A stretch of 64,000 bases of DNA from Chitinispirillum alkaliphilum (lineage in GTDB: Bacteria > Fibrobacterota > Chitinivibrionia > Chitinivibrionales > Chitinispirillaceae), in assembly GCA_001045525.1 (NCBI GenBank), contig LDWW01000007.1, forward strand, positions 1 to 64,000. Direction: 5' to 3'. Within the stretch, counting starts at the first letter, position 1; each line of letters opens with the position of its first letter. The notes beneath the pieces are model-generated. The model saw only the letters and a program-made list of their open reading frames with translations, did no database searches and was not told the origin of the DNA. Both the position numbers and the translations under genes were made by a program. Below, in pieces: positions 1 through 8,653 of this stretch.

Positions 1-1189
1 TTTTATTAACAAGTGTCCGTCCGTTAAGGCCCATAATTCTGAGGCTGTACAGGTCGTCGTTTGCAGAATCAAAAGTCAGCGACTGAGATGTCAGGCTTTT
101 TATATTTAAAGCAGTGCCTGGTTTCTGCTCTTTTCTGACAACAGAAACAAATTCTGCTCCCAGAGGAACAGGATCTCTCATCCATTCGATAACCTGCACT
201 GCGGTAACAATGCGTACTTCAGGTTTGGTTAGTGCGTATTCGATAATATTGCGCAGCGCGGCACGTCTCTCCTGCAAGTTGAGTGCATGATCATAATTTT
301 CACCTGAGCGATTCTCCTCTGCGTAGGTGTCGCTGTGAAGTCCAATGGTCAGAGGGGCCCTGTTGCCGTCGGGGCCGAGTCTGTAATCGATTGCATTTTT
401 AAACATCTGTTCAAACTTGCTTCCGTTTGCCAGAGTAAGGATAGAAGAATCAAATCCGGTTAATGGGGGCCACATAGGTACTGGCCCCTCGAGACTTTCT
501 CCAACAGTATATACCGGCATGATCCATAATCCGGGAATTTTGAGTGCCCCTTCCCACCCATCGACTACATGATCAGCAAAACCTTTGTCAAGGGTGTAAG
601 GCCAGGTAAACTGCCTTAAATAGATATTCTGATGATGAGTCATTGTGGTCTCGTAGAGAAGGCCCAGGTCTGCAACCGCCTGAAAAGTCTCTGCGTTGAA
701 ATCAAGATAAGGAGTTCTGAAACCGGCAATTTCTGATGCGGGAATACCCAGTGCATTTGAAAGAGCTTCTGCGCAGCCGGAGATTTCATCTTTCCATTGC
801 TGGAGGGTTAAAGCGCTGGTAGTGTTATGGGTTACAGTGTGATTGCCCACACCGTGTCCGCTCTCATAAGCTCTTCTCCATGTCTCTAAAAGTTCTTGAC
901 CACCCCGGTCGAGAGCGCCTGAGGTATGATAGAATACCGCCCTGATAGGTTCGCCATCAAAGGTGGCAGGATTGCCTGTACCAGAGGGATTGTACTTTCC
1001 GTCCAGAAGATCAAGCGTCCACTCCATTCCATCCACATACCGGTTATCATCAAAACCGAGTACGATAAAAAGGGGTACACTGTCGACTGGAAGACCTCCG
1101 GGGGGATCGTATGAGGGGAGGAAGAAATCTGAGGAGTAAGCGTGTGCAACCAGCACAAGCAAGGAAATAATTAAGCGATTAAAATCCAT
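1..1189 (-). CDS. Secreted polysaccharide deacetylase (NodB-like), C-terminus cut by window edge
   Basis: I translated this frame by hand; it runs open from an ATG at 1189 to the window edge, about 396 codons, with AGGAG 7 nt before the ATG. An N-terminal hydrophobic stretch (residues about 4-18, ending HAYSS) looks like a signal peptide. NodB-type landmarks appear in order: GFDDNR (metal/catalytic Asp pair, near residue 45), GNHTVTHN (HxxxH metal ligands, near 115), FRTPYL (motif 3 Arg) and a late LHSDTY (motif 5). Family knowledge: such enzymes remove N- or O-acetyl groups from chitin, peptidoglycan or xylan; the substrate here cannot be told. The visible end (DLYSLRIMGLNGRTLV) is the start of a beta-sandwich tail like type IX sorting domains. 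A damaged paralogue lies at 55766-56823. No partner gene is visible; downstream sequence is outside the window. Confidence 0.85.
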   Translation of the reverse strand, partial: MDFNRLIISLLVLVAHAYSSDFFLPSYDPPGGLPVDSVPLFIVLGFDDNRYVDGMEWTLDLLDGKYNPSGTGNPATFDGEPIRAVFYHTSGALDRGGQELLETWRRAYESGHGVGNHTVTHNTTSALTLQQWKDEISGCAEALSNALGIPASEIAGFRTPYLDFNAETFQAVADLGLLYETTMTHHQNIYLRQFTWPYTLDKGFADHVVDGWEGALKIPGLWIMPVYTVGESLEGPVPMWPPLTGFDSSILTLANGSKFEQMFKNAIDYRLGPDGNRAPLTIGLHSDTYAEENRSGENYDHALNLQERRAALRNIIEYALTKPEVRIVTAVQVIEWMRDPVPLGAEFVSVVRKEQKPGTALNIKSLTSQSLTFDSANDDLYSLRIMGLNGRTLVNK

Positions 1190-1514
1190 GGGTATGCTCC
1201 TGTTTCTGTTTATGGGCATGGAAGTATACTCTTTAATATAAACATAATTGCAGAAATTGGCAGGTGATTTTGTTCCGTTAATTGGAATGGGGTGCTCCGA
1301 TCCAATTTAGCTTCTATGAAACCAAAACGCACTTTTTTCCCTTTCTTCAGCTTCTCCCAAGTTTATCAACATAAATTATGACAGCCGTGATCTGTAATTG
1401 ATTGATAGAAATTTTGATCGAAGAAACTGTAATCCAGGGATGGTTCTTCGGCAACCGTCAACGGAGAGGTGGTACTTGGGATGGGTGGTGATCGTGCAAT
1501 ACCCACCTTCCACC

Positions 1515-1920
1515 TTGCCGCAATGTTTGAGGATTCGCTCAATCACGGCATCTTCTTCTATGAAACTGATAATCTTCATGGTACCGCCGCATGGTTCGAC
1601 AAACTCACCACAGGCTTAGGAACTGCAGCGGGTCGACTTCACATACGGCCTTTATCAACGCTGCCTATGTCATTGGGCATTTTCGGCGGTACGGGGTGTC
1701 CGGTTCCGGTATGCCGGAAACTGCGCGGGAGTTTTTTTCTCACGCATTCCCCTTTTTTATTTGAGTAATGACCGTAGTAACGGACTTGGTGTTCGCCCTT
1801 ATTTGGGATATGCTGTGTGACTTCAGCCAAAAAGTATAGCGGGTTGTATAGCTCATAGTTGCGTGGTCTACCTTTCATTAGCGTTTTATCACCCGACAGC
1901 GGAAATGGTATACACTGAGC
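1515..1920 (-). pseudogene. IS91-family (Y2) transposase C-terminal remnant
   Basis: Two minus-strand fragments in different frames together resemble the C-terminus of IS91/IS801-type transposases. The first (about 1920-1640) contains HIPNKGEHQVRYYGHYSNKK, matching the family's 'HIPxKGxxxxRYYGxYSNxxRG' block. The second (about 1620-1515) contains PCGGTMKIISFIEEDAVIER, matching the terminal 'CGGxMKIIAFIExxxVIxxIL' block. The Cys-rich linker expected between them is largely deleted and a frameshift separates them. The catalytic N-terminal half with the two tyrosines is absent. This is a dead relic of a rolling-circle insertion sequence. No oriIS/terIS end could be recognised by eye. Confidence 0.7.
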
Positions 1921-1977
1921 GTTATAAGTTTACAGATTTTTAAGCAGATAAAAGCAGTCCGTCCCCTCGTACCCGCC

Positions 1978-2213
1978 CTACTGCTCAACAGACGGGTCCA
2001 GCACCCTGCCCATAAACAGTATAGTCCCTGTTAAGGTATCCCTAATTAGATAGAATGGTCTGTTAGCAATAAACTCTAAGACCTCTCATTATTTCCCATT
2101 CCTGTGGTTTCCATGATACCAGCCGTAGCAGTCGCCGGTTCGGTACCCTCTTCGTTAACGGTGATGAAAGCCTTGTGGACCATATTTGGGTCGGACCAAC
2201 ACAAATGCAGTTT
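1978..2213 (-). pseudogene. Serpin (serine protease inhibitor) C-terminal remnant, frameshifted
   Basis: On the minus strand, about 2180-2090 reads VHKAFITVNEEGTEPATATA, the serpin breach and reactive-centre-loop hinge signature (family: VHKAFIEVNEEGTEAAAATA). A frameshift near 2080-2085 then switches to a frame reading FIANRPFYLIRDTLTGTILF followed by MGRVLDPSVEQ and a stop at 1978. That is the classic serpin C-terminus (FxxDRPFLFxIRDxxTGxILFMGRVxxP). Only about 75 of some 370 residues remain; the N-terminal 80 percent is missing and an in-frame stop closes the fragment at about 2213. The hinge residues are those of inhibitory serpins, so the ancestor was probably an active protease inhibitor. 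It lies next to the IS91 relic, suggesting an acquired and then lost accessory gene. Confidence 0.8.
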
Positions 2214-2307
2214 TCAGCCTCCAATCGCTATTTCTCATGCCAATTCACCTGTTTTTAGCTCCTTAGAGCTTGTGAGTACTGTAGGGGGAGAGTCAAGCAG
2301 GTTTATC

Positions 2308-2348
2308 AAAAAAAATGGAAACGGCAAAATTTTACCGTTTCCATTTTT
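2308..2348 (-). terminator. Rho-independent terminator of the V-ATPase operon
   Basis: Perfect 14-bp inverted repeat: arms 2311-2324 and 2335-2348 (AAAAATGGAAACGG and its complement) around a 10-nt loop. Read on the minus strand it ends in a T-run, 22 nt past the stop of the rotor-subunit gene. Confidence 0.9.
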
Positions 2349-2369
2349 CCTGATAATTCAAGAACAGAT

Positions 2370-2816
2370 CTATTGCATCAGACCCTGCAGGAGAATAGCA
2401 GCAACGAGTGCAAGAATCGCATAGAATTCAGGAAACGCAGCCAGAATCATAGTATTGGCAAACACGTTATGCCCCTGTCCAATTGCCGCAATACCGTTTG
2501 CGCACACTCTTCCCTGAAAAACAGCAGATATAAAAGCCGCCAGTGCGATGGCAATACCAGCGCCAAGCACCACAGAACCCTGAAAGAGTGTAAGGTCAGG
2601 AGAGATCAACCCCTGATACATGATAAACCCTACAAACCCGTAAAGTCCCTGAGTAGCAGGGAGCCCGGAGAGTACCAGACCGCTTCCGAATGCTTCCGGT
2701 TTTTTCTTAAGCATTCCCACTGTTGCAGATCCGCCAGCGACCAATCCAATCGCAGACCCGGCTCCAGCCATTCCCACCATGAGTCCCATTCCAATCAATG
2801 CAAGTACATAGCCCAT
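2370..2816 (-). CDS. atpK: V-type ATPase subunit K (proteolipid rotor ring), Na+-type
   Basis: Membrane rotor subunit of a V-type ATPase, a double-hairpin c-subunit of 148 residues with four hydrophobic segments. I start it at the ATG at 2816, seven nt after a GGAGG, rather than at the in-frame TTG three bases upstream. From that ATG, L52, T55, Q56, Q101 and E130 line up with the Na+ ligands of Enterococcus hirae NtpK (L61, T64, Q65, Q110, E139) with a constant offset of 9. They lie in GLPATQGLYGF, VFQGRV and FPEFYAI. The full ligand set predicts Na+ rather than H+ coupling (inference from known structures). It is the last gene of the operon, 35 nt after subunit I and just before the terminator. 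Confidence 0.95.
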   Translation of the reverse strand: MGYVLALIGMGLMVGMAGAGSAIGLVAGGSATVGMLKKKPEAFGSGLVLSGLPATQGLYGFVGFIMYQGLISPDLTLFQGSVVLGAGIAIALAAFISAVFQGRVCANGIAAIGQGHNVFANTMILAAFPEFYAILALVAAILLQGLMQ

Positions 2817-2851
2817 CAATCAACCTCCTGGAATTATTGTGATTAAGAATC

Positions 2852-4768
2852 CTACCGTTCAACTTTAGCAAAAGGAATATATGGTTTACTGCCACCCCTG
2901 AATCCGATCGCTCCGTAGAACTCTACAAATGTCAAACGAAGCGGGTGAACAAATGCACTGATGGCAGACAATATAAGATTCAGTGAATGTCCAAGTACAA
3001 GAATTAAAACTGTGCCTATAAGACCCCACGAGAAATAATTGATCTCACCATTGGTTTCAATAAACATAAATGCAATCTGATTGAATGCACCTCCCAGAAG
3101 ACCGCTTGCCAGACCGAGTGCGAAAAGTCGCAGATACGAAAGCAGTGTCTGAAGAATGCCTGTGAGAAAGTTGTAAAAGTCCCATAAACCGGTAAGAGGC
3201 CTGATATAGATTTTCTTATCGATATTATTGAAAAGAAACAGTGTTACAAGCCCCAGAATTGTTACTCCCATCCCGATAGCTTCCGGGATAGCCAGAAGCA
3301 TTGCTCCGATTCCTACCGGCCCGACCGTAAACTCTCCGATACCCAGCTCGAGAAGATCAACATGCGCAGCCCACACAAAACCACCCATAATCATCAGCAT
3401 CGTGCTTACTGGCTGGAGACCGGCAAGGAATCCAGATGTTCTCATTCTGTTTCGGGATTGCATTGCGATCCCCACAAGCATCTGAATTACACCAAGGAGC
3501 AGTGCCAGGTTCATGGCCGGGAAGACCTGACCAGCAGGACCTACCTGAGCGGAAAGAGGCGCAAAAATCTGAACACCAACAGGGAATATTGCATGTTCCT
3601 CTATCCCCGGACCTCCGAATATGGTCTGTCCGAAAAAGGTATTTAGCAAAAACCCACTTACTATTGTTGCGATTCCAAGAAAAATTCCAAGTGACATTAC
3701 AGGCCTCAGCTTGGCGCTTACTTTTGCCCGACCGATGATAGCACCAATCAGAAGGATAAGACCATAGCCCACGTCCCCCAGACAAAGTCCAAAGAACAGT
3801 GCGAAAAACGGAGCCATAAACGGAGTGACATCCAGCTCGTTATAAGATGGCAAGCTGTACATTCCTGTAATCGGTTCAAACAGAGTGGGAAAATTTCTGT
3901 TTTTCAGCTTAACAGGTACATCCTCATCCACCAAAGGATCCCTGAAGGAATACCATGCAGGGAATTTGTTCAGAAACTGGGAAAGGCTCTTTTCATTTGC
4001 GTCCGGAAACCAGCCGGAGAGTGATAGGAGTTTTCCTTCCGCTTCACTTTTAAGGGAATGGCGTGCCTTCTCATACTTGAGCTGATTGAGGCGCTGGGCG
4101 TGGAAGGCCTCCAGCTGACTGATGCAGGCAACCATTTTTCTCAGAGATTTCTCTGTCTTTGAGAGCTTAGTTTTCAGGTCAGAAATTTTCTGATCCAATT
4201 CACTCAGGGAATATTCCGGTATTCTCTGTTCTTCAGCTTCCGGCACGTCTGATTTCTCACCACGTTCCAGCACTACAAAGTGCACTGAAGCTTCCCCTCT
4301 GTTGACAACTTCAAGGATGTATTCTGACCAGTTTACAGTATCGAACTTTTTTGCAGGCATAACAAACAGGCGCATGGTTATCCCGGCCTCCTCAAGAAGC
4401 CTGAGTCGTTTGGGATCGAAATCCCCCCAGGGCTCAAGAGCCTGCCTGTCTTTTTGAAGAACTGCTATATCCTGTTCGAGTTTGTCTTTTTTCGATTCAA
4501 GGTCATCAAAGCGATGGAGCAGCTCCATCGGGTCGCCAAGATCCCTGCTTTCTGGAGCAATCTTTTCCTCCGCCTGAATCTTCTTCAGACTGGTGATTAC
4601 CCGTTCGGTAAGATGCACCACACCGGCCAGATCCTGCACAAGATGGGATTCTTTTGCAGCTTCGCTCTCTGTAATGTGTACCACACCAAGATCACGAAGT
4701 TTTTCCAGAAAAGCCTCCTTTTCCCGGTGATAGAGAAGGAGATCCATTTTTTTCATCTGAACTATCAT
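2852..4768 (-). CDS. atpI: V-type ATPase subunit I (a-subunit, stator and ion half-channels)
   Basis: 638 residues, the usual length for bacterial NtpI/a-subunits. The N-terminal half (about 1-310) is hydrophilic with coiled-coil-rich stretches, forming the peripheral stalk attachment. The C-terminal half holds about seven to eight membrane helices. The conserved channel arginine that faces the rotor carboxylate is R547 in LLSYLRLFALGLAS. The ATG shares one base with the stop of subunit D (TAATG), indicating translational coupling. Works with subunit K for ion translocation. Confidence 0.95.
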   Translation of the reverse strand: MIVQMKKMDLLLYHREKEAFLEKLRDLGVVHITESEAAKESHLVQDLAGVVHLTERVITSLKKIQAEEKIAPESRDLGDPMELLHRFDDLESKKDKLEQDIAVLQKDRQALEPWGDFDPKRLRLLEEAGITMRLFVMPAKKFDTVNWSEYILEVVNRGEASVHFVVLERGEKSDVPEAEEQRIPEYSLSELDQKISDLKTKLSKTEKSLRKMVACISQLEAFHAQRLNQLKYEKARHSLKSEAEGKLLSLSGWFPDANEKSLSQFLNKFPAWYSFRDPLVDEDVPVKLKNRNFPTLFEPITGMYSLPSYNELDVTPFMAPFFALFFGLCLGDVGYGLILLIGAIIGRAKVSAKLRPVMSLGIFLGIATIVSGFLLNTFFGQTIFGGPGIEEHAIFPVGVQIFAPLSAQVGPAGQVFPAMNLALLLGVIQMLVGIAMQSRNRMRTSGFLAGLQPVSTMLMIMGGFVWAAHVDLLELGIGEFTVGPVGIGAMLLAIPEAIGMGVTILGLVTLFLFNNIDKKIYIRPLTGLWDFYNFLTGILQTLLSYLRLFALGLASGLLGGAFNQIAFMFIETNGEINYFSWGLIGTVLILVLGHSLNLILSAISAFVHPLRLTFVEFYGAIGFRGGSKPYIPFAKVER

Positions 4769-5367
4769 TACGCAGCCTCCGCAGCGGCAATCTTCACCTT
4801 AAGGATTTTCTGTGAGGATTTGGAAAGGTTCTCTTCATCCTCAAGAAAACGCTTTATTTTTTGTATAGCTTCATTGAACTCTGGAATCTGCACCTTTTCA
4901 TACAGGTTTACTTTCTGTGTGGTCTTTTTCCGGGCATATTCCAGAATATCTACTTTCTTCAGCGCCAGTTCCATACTTATCTTCAGTTCAGAAATACTTT
5001 TAAGTATCTCCACACCCTCAGGAATCCACGCTGGTTCACTCATAAGACTGTATCTGACAACTTCAAAATCCACATTCTTCAGTACAGGTGTTTTTACTCC
5101 CGCGATCTTTTTTATATCGATATCTACATTTTTTATAGTGATAAGATCTCCGGGAATCTCGCTCCACAGTCTATAGGTCTGCTGAATAGAATCATGCTTT
5201 TCCCTGATTTTTTTTTCCAGCTCCCCCACCTGCTCTTTTGCCTTCTTTACTTCGAGACGAAGTGCACTCTCTTTAGCCACAAGAGTTGGCAGGGCGTTTT
5301 CCCGGATCTTCAGATCACGGTTAAGCTGCTGAAGATAGGTCTTGTTGTATTGAAATTTAATAGGCAT
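4768..5367 (-). CDS. atpD: V-type ATPase subunit D (central rotor shaft)
   Basis: 199 residues from the ATG at 5367 (MPIKFQYNKTYLQQL), which has AAGGAG about 7 nt upstream; the frame extends 10 codons further up without a ribosome binding site, so the longer form is rejected. The two long helical ends (about 5-75 and 130-195) and a short middle part fit the antiparallel coiled-coil shaft of V-ATPase D. It couples the A/B catalytic head to the K ring. Lies between subunits B and I in the operon. No separate subunit F gene, its usual partner, is present. Confidence 0.9.
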   Translation of the reverse strand: MPIKFQYNKTYLQQLNRDLKIRENALPTLVAKESALRLEVKKAKEQVGELEKKIREKHDSIQQTYRLWSEIPGDLITIKNVDIDIKKIAGVKTPVLKNVDFEVVRYSLMSEPAWIPEGVEILKSISELKISMELALKKVDILEYARKKTTQKVNLYEKVQIPEFNEAIQKIKRFLEDEENLSKSSQKILKVKIAAAEAA

Positions 5368-5421
5368 TCTTTTCTCCTTAAAAAATGCGCAGAGCAATGC
5401 TCAAAGGGCTTTGATACATCA

Positions 5422-6750
5422 TCAGCTTGTTGATCCGGCCCAATACTTGTCCATAACTTCTGCCTTTATACCCACTTCATCCTTTGAGAAGTACTTGCCG
5501 AAAAGATGCCAGGCAGTATCAAGCATTGCATCCACTTCAATATTGATATCGATAGCAAGGAGTTCCCGTGAATACTGTTTTGCAAAGTCAAGAGTACGGC
5601 TGTCATATTCTGTAAGATCGAATCCGTTTTCCAGTTTGGTTTTCGCATTCGCTGCATCGGCATAAAGACGAATCGCAGCATTCATCACCTGGGGATGATC
5701 CTCGCGGGTCTTTTTACCAATCACAAGCTGTTTGAGACGCGAAAGACTTCTGAACGGATCAATAATCACCTTGGCAATATCGGTATCTCTGCGAAGGTAA
5801 AGCTGTCCCTCAGTGATGTACCCGGTGTTATCGGGAATCGCATGAGTGATATCTCCGCCCGAAAGAGTAGTTACAGCAATAATGGTTATGGAACCCCCGT
5901 CTGGGTACTGAGCAGCCTTTTCATAAATTCTGGCCAAATCACTGTAAAGCGATCCGGGCATACTGTCTTTTGAGGGGATCTGGTCCATTCGGTTTGACAC
6001 GATGGAAAGAGCATCCGCATAAAGGGTCATGTCCGTAAGAAGCACAAGGACATTAGCCTGCTGAGTGGTTGCAAAATGCTCAGCAGCGCTCAGGCACATG
6101 TCAGGCACCAATAGACGTTCCACTGGCGGGTTTTCTGTAGTATTGACAAAGGCAGTGATGCGATCGAGCGCACCGGCACTGTCAAAAAGTGTCTTGTAGT
6201 AAAGGTAATCATCATTTGACATCCCCATCCCGCCCAGAATGATCATATCAGCCTTTGCACGGAGCGCCACGTCTGCCATAACCTGGTTGAAGGGCTGGTC
6301 GGGATCTGCAAAGAAGGGGATTTTCTGTCCTGAAACAAGAGTATTGTTAAGGTCGATACCGGCAATACCTGTTGCTATCAGCTCTGAAGGCTGTTTGCGC
6401 TGCACCGGATTCACCGATGGTCCGCCCACTTCTACTTCAACTCCTTCGATGTCCGGCCCCCCGTCGATAGGCTGCCCGTAAGCGTTGAAGAATCTGCCCT
6501 TGAGTTCATCGGAAACTTTCAGTGTAGGGGGCTTGCCCAAAAATACCACTTCGGCATCAGTTGCAATACCCTGTGTACCGGGAAATATCTGAAGGGTTAT
6601 TTTACTTCCATTAATTTTCACAACCTGTGCAGGACGCCCGTCTACAAGGGCCATCTCTTCATTGGCCACCCCTTCAGCATCGATTGTGCACGTTGCTTTT
6701 GTTACATTTTCAATATGAGTATAAATTTTCTGAAATGCTTTTGTTTTCAT
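5422..6750 (-). CDS. atpB: V-type ATPase subunit B (non-catalytic head subunit)
   Basis: 442 residues. Has the beta-barrel N-terminus (about 1-75) and a RecA-like core without a working Walker A: where catalytic subunits have GxxxxGKT this protein reads KIPFFADPDQPFNQ, the variant seen in Bacteroidota/Chlamydia B subunits. LVLLTDMTLYADALS and SNRMDQIPSKDSMPGSLYSD are standard B-subunit blocks. It forms the A3B3 hexamer with the product of the upstream gene, 24 nt away, with AGGAAG before the ATG. Confidence 0.95.
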   Translation of the reverse strand: MKTKAFQKIYTHIENVTKATCTIDAEGVANEEMALVDGRPAQVVKINGSKITLQIFPGTQGIATDAEVVFLGKPPTLKVSDELKGRFFNAYGQPIDGGPDIEGVEVEVGGPSVNPVQRKQPSELIATGIAGIDLNNTLVSGQKIPFFADPDQPFNQVMADVALRAKADMIILGGMGMSNDDYLYYKTLFDSAGALDRITAFVNTTENPPVERLLVPDMCLSAAEHFATTQQANVLVLLTDMTLYADALSIVSNRMDQIPSKDSMPGSLYSDLARIYEKAAQYPDGGSITIIAVTTLSGGDITHAIPDNTGYITEGQLYLRRDTDIAKVIIDPFRSLSRLKQLVIGKKTREDHPQVMNAAIRLYADAANAKTKLENGFDLTEYDSRTLDFAKQYSRELLAIDINIEVDAMLDTAWHLFGKYFSKDEVGIKAEVMDKYWAGSTS

Positions 6751-6774
6751 CAGTTCTTCCTCTCCCCGTTTTCC

Positions 6775-8556
6775 TTAAGCGTTGGCAGCCTGTGATGTGG
6801 TTTTGGATACCCTTTCGGCCAGCAGATCATCGAGCTGCTTTTCGAGGTTGTTGAAAGTTTCATTCCTGAATTCCTGATAGTTCATCTGACGCATAATGTT
6901 TATGATTCTCTTGAAATAAATTCCGATCTCTTCAAAACTTTCAAATTCAAATTCAGCTTCGCAGATATCCAGCACCTTATTTAACGTAACCTGCTGTCTT
7001 TTTATCGGTGTGGAAGAATCAACCTTATCGAAAGCATCCTGCTGCAGAATTACAAAATCGATTATCTCTGATTTGTTAAAAATGATATGGTACTCAAGCG
7101 GTACCCCATCATCACCAAGAATATTGATCTGATCCCTGGCCTCTTTACCTCTAAGAAGAGTGTCTTTTACTTTTGTTACTTTGTCCACCCATCCCGGTTC
7201 AATTGTTTTATCAAGATACTCGATCACCTCACTGTATTCGAGGTATTTTGAGTAACTTTCGATCGGATCAACTGCCGGATAGCGTTTACTGTCAGCTCTG
7301 TTCTGGGAGAGAGCGTAGAAACAACGTGCGGCCTTCTTTGTCGACTCGGTAACAGGCTCCTTAAGATTACCACCCGCCGGACTCACCGTTCCGATAAATG
7401 TAATTGATCCGCTCTGCCCGTTATTAAGGTAGACAAATCCTGCTCTGGAATAGAATGAGGCAATGATTGCAGGAAGGTCCATGGGGAATGCATCAGGTCC
7501 GGGAAGTTCTTCCATTCTGTTTGACATCTCACGGAGAGCCTGAGCCCAGCGTGATGTGGAATCAGCAAGAAGAAGCACCTTAAGACCCATCATGCGGTAG
7601 TATTCTGCGATTGTCATACCTGTATACACACTGGCTTCACGTGCTGCGACGGGCATATTCGATGTATTACAGATGATAATTGTTCTTTCTATGAGTTTTC
7701 TGCCTGTTCTGGGGTCATCAAGCTCGGGGAACTCGGTGAAAATCTCCACCACCTCATTTGCACGTTCCCCGCAGGCAACAACAATGATGAGGTCCGCTTC
7801 AGCATATTTGGAAAGCGAGTGCTGAAGAACAGTTTTTCCGCAGCCGAAAGGACCGGGAATAAATCCTGTTCCACCCTCAGTCACAGGATTAAGTGTGTCA
7901 ATGGTTCGGATACCTGTTTCCATAATTTTGAAAGGACGGGGCTTGTTTTTAAACCCTTTCACTTCAACCTTTACAGGCCAGTTCATGGTCATGTTCAGAT
8001 TGTGCTGATTTCCCTGCGAATCGGTTATAACCGCGATATTATCACTTACAGTGTAATCTCCTTCAGAAACTATCGACTTAACCGTGCAGGTTCCTTCAAT
8101 ATTGAATGGCACCATAATCTTATGATCGATCCAGCCCTCTTTTACATTACCGATCCAGTCGGCAGCCTGGACTGTATCGCCCTCTTTCACCAGAGGTGTA
8201 AAATGCCATTTTGTTTCTGCATTGAGAGCAGGAGTGTATTCCCCTCTTTTAAGAAAAACCCCGCTCATGGCATCAAGGTCGTTCTGAAGACCGTCATAGT
8301 TTCTGGACAGCATACCAGGTCCCAGTGTAACTTCGAGCATACGGCCGGTGAATTCAGCAACACAGCCAACAAAGAGACCTCGAGTACTCTCAAACACCTG
8401 TACATAGGCATTTTTTCCGGTGATTTTGATCACCTCAGCCATCAGTCTGGTACCTTTAAGATCTATGTAACAGATCTCATTCTGGGCTACAGGGCCGTCT
8501 ACTTCTATAGTAACCAGGTTGGAAACAATACCGGTTACTTTTCCCTTGGTGCTCAT
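6775..8556 (-). CDS. atpA: V-type ATPase subunit A (catalytic head subunit)
   Basis: 593 residues. The N-terminal barrel (1-70) is followed by the non-homologous region typical of A subunits (about 115-190). Then comes the Walker A GPFGCGKT at residues 235-242, and the Walker B/arginine block LLLADSTSRWAQALREMSNR. This is the ATP-hydrolysing subunit of the V1 head. GGAGG lies 6 nt before the ATG. A 97-nt gap separates it from the DUF2764 gene upstream, the largest gap in the operon. No sign of damage. Confidence 0.97.
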   Translation of the reverse strand: MSTKGKVTGIVSNLVTIEVDGPVAQNEICYIDLKGTRLMAEVIKITGKNAYVQVFESTRGLFVGCVAEFTGRMLEVTLGPGMLSRNYDGLQNDLDAMSGVFLKRGEYTPALNAETKWHFTPLVKEGDTVQAADWIGNVKEGWIDHKIMVPFNIEGTCTVKSIVSEGDYTVSDNIAVITDSQGNQHNLNMTMNWPVKVEVKGFKNKPRPFKIMETGIRTIDTLNPVTEGGTGFIPGPFGCGKTVLQHSLSKYAEADLIIVVACGERANEVVEIFTEFPELDDPRTGRKLIERTIIICNTSNMPVAAREASVYTGMTIAEYYRMMGLKVLLLADSTSRWAQALREMSNRMEELPGPDAFPMDLPAIIASFYSRAGFVYLNNGQSGSITFIGTVSPAGGNLKEPVTESTKKAARCFYALSQNRADSKRYPAVDPIESYSKYLEYSEVIEYLDKTIEPGWVDKVTKVKDTLLRGKEARDQINILGDDGVPLEYHIIFNKSEIIDFVILQQDAFDKVDSSTPIKRQQVTLNKVLDICEAEFEFESFEEIGIYFKRIINIMRQMNYQEFRNETFNNLEKQLDDLLAERVSKTTSQAANA

Positions 8557-8653
8557 CGTTATCCTCCACGATATATGATATAAAGAAAATTGTACTTTGT
8601 TATTTCAAGCAACTCCAAGCCTTCACTCAGCGAAAAACCCCTCCCCGCTCTGC

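Larger units (their letters stand above)
1190..2307. other. Decayed intergenic region
   Basis: Apart from the IS91 and serpin remnants described separately, no intact gene was found here. Overlapping short frames on both strands in 1376-1880 and 2104-2424 are by-products of the decayed genes and lack ribosome binding sites. The stretch 1200-1380 shows nothing recognisable. Confidence 0.7.
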
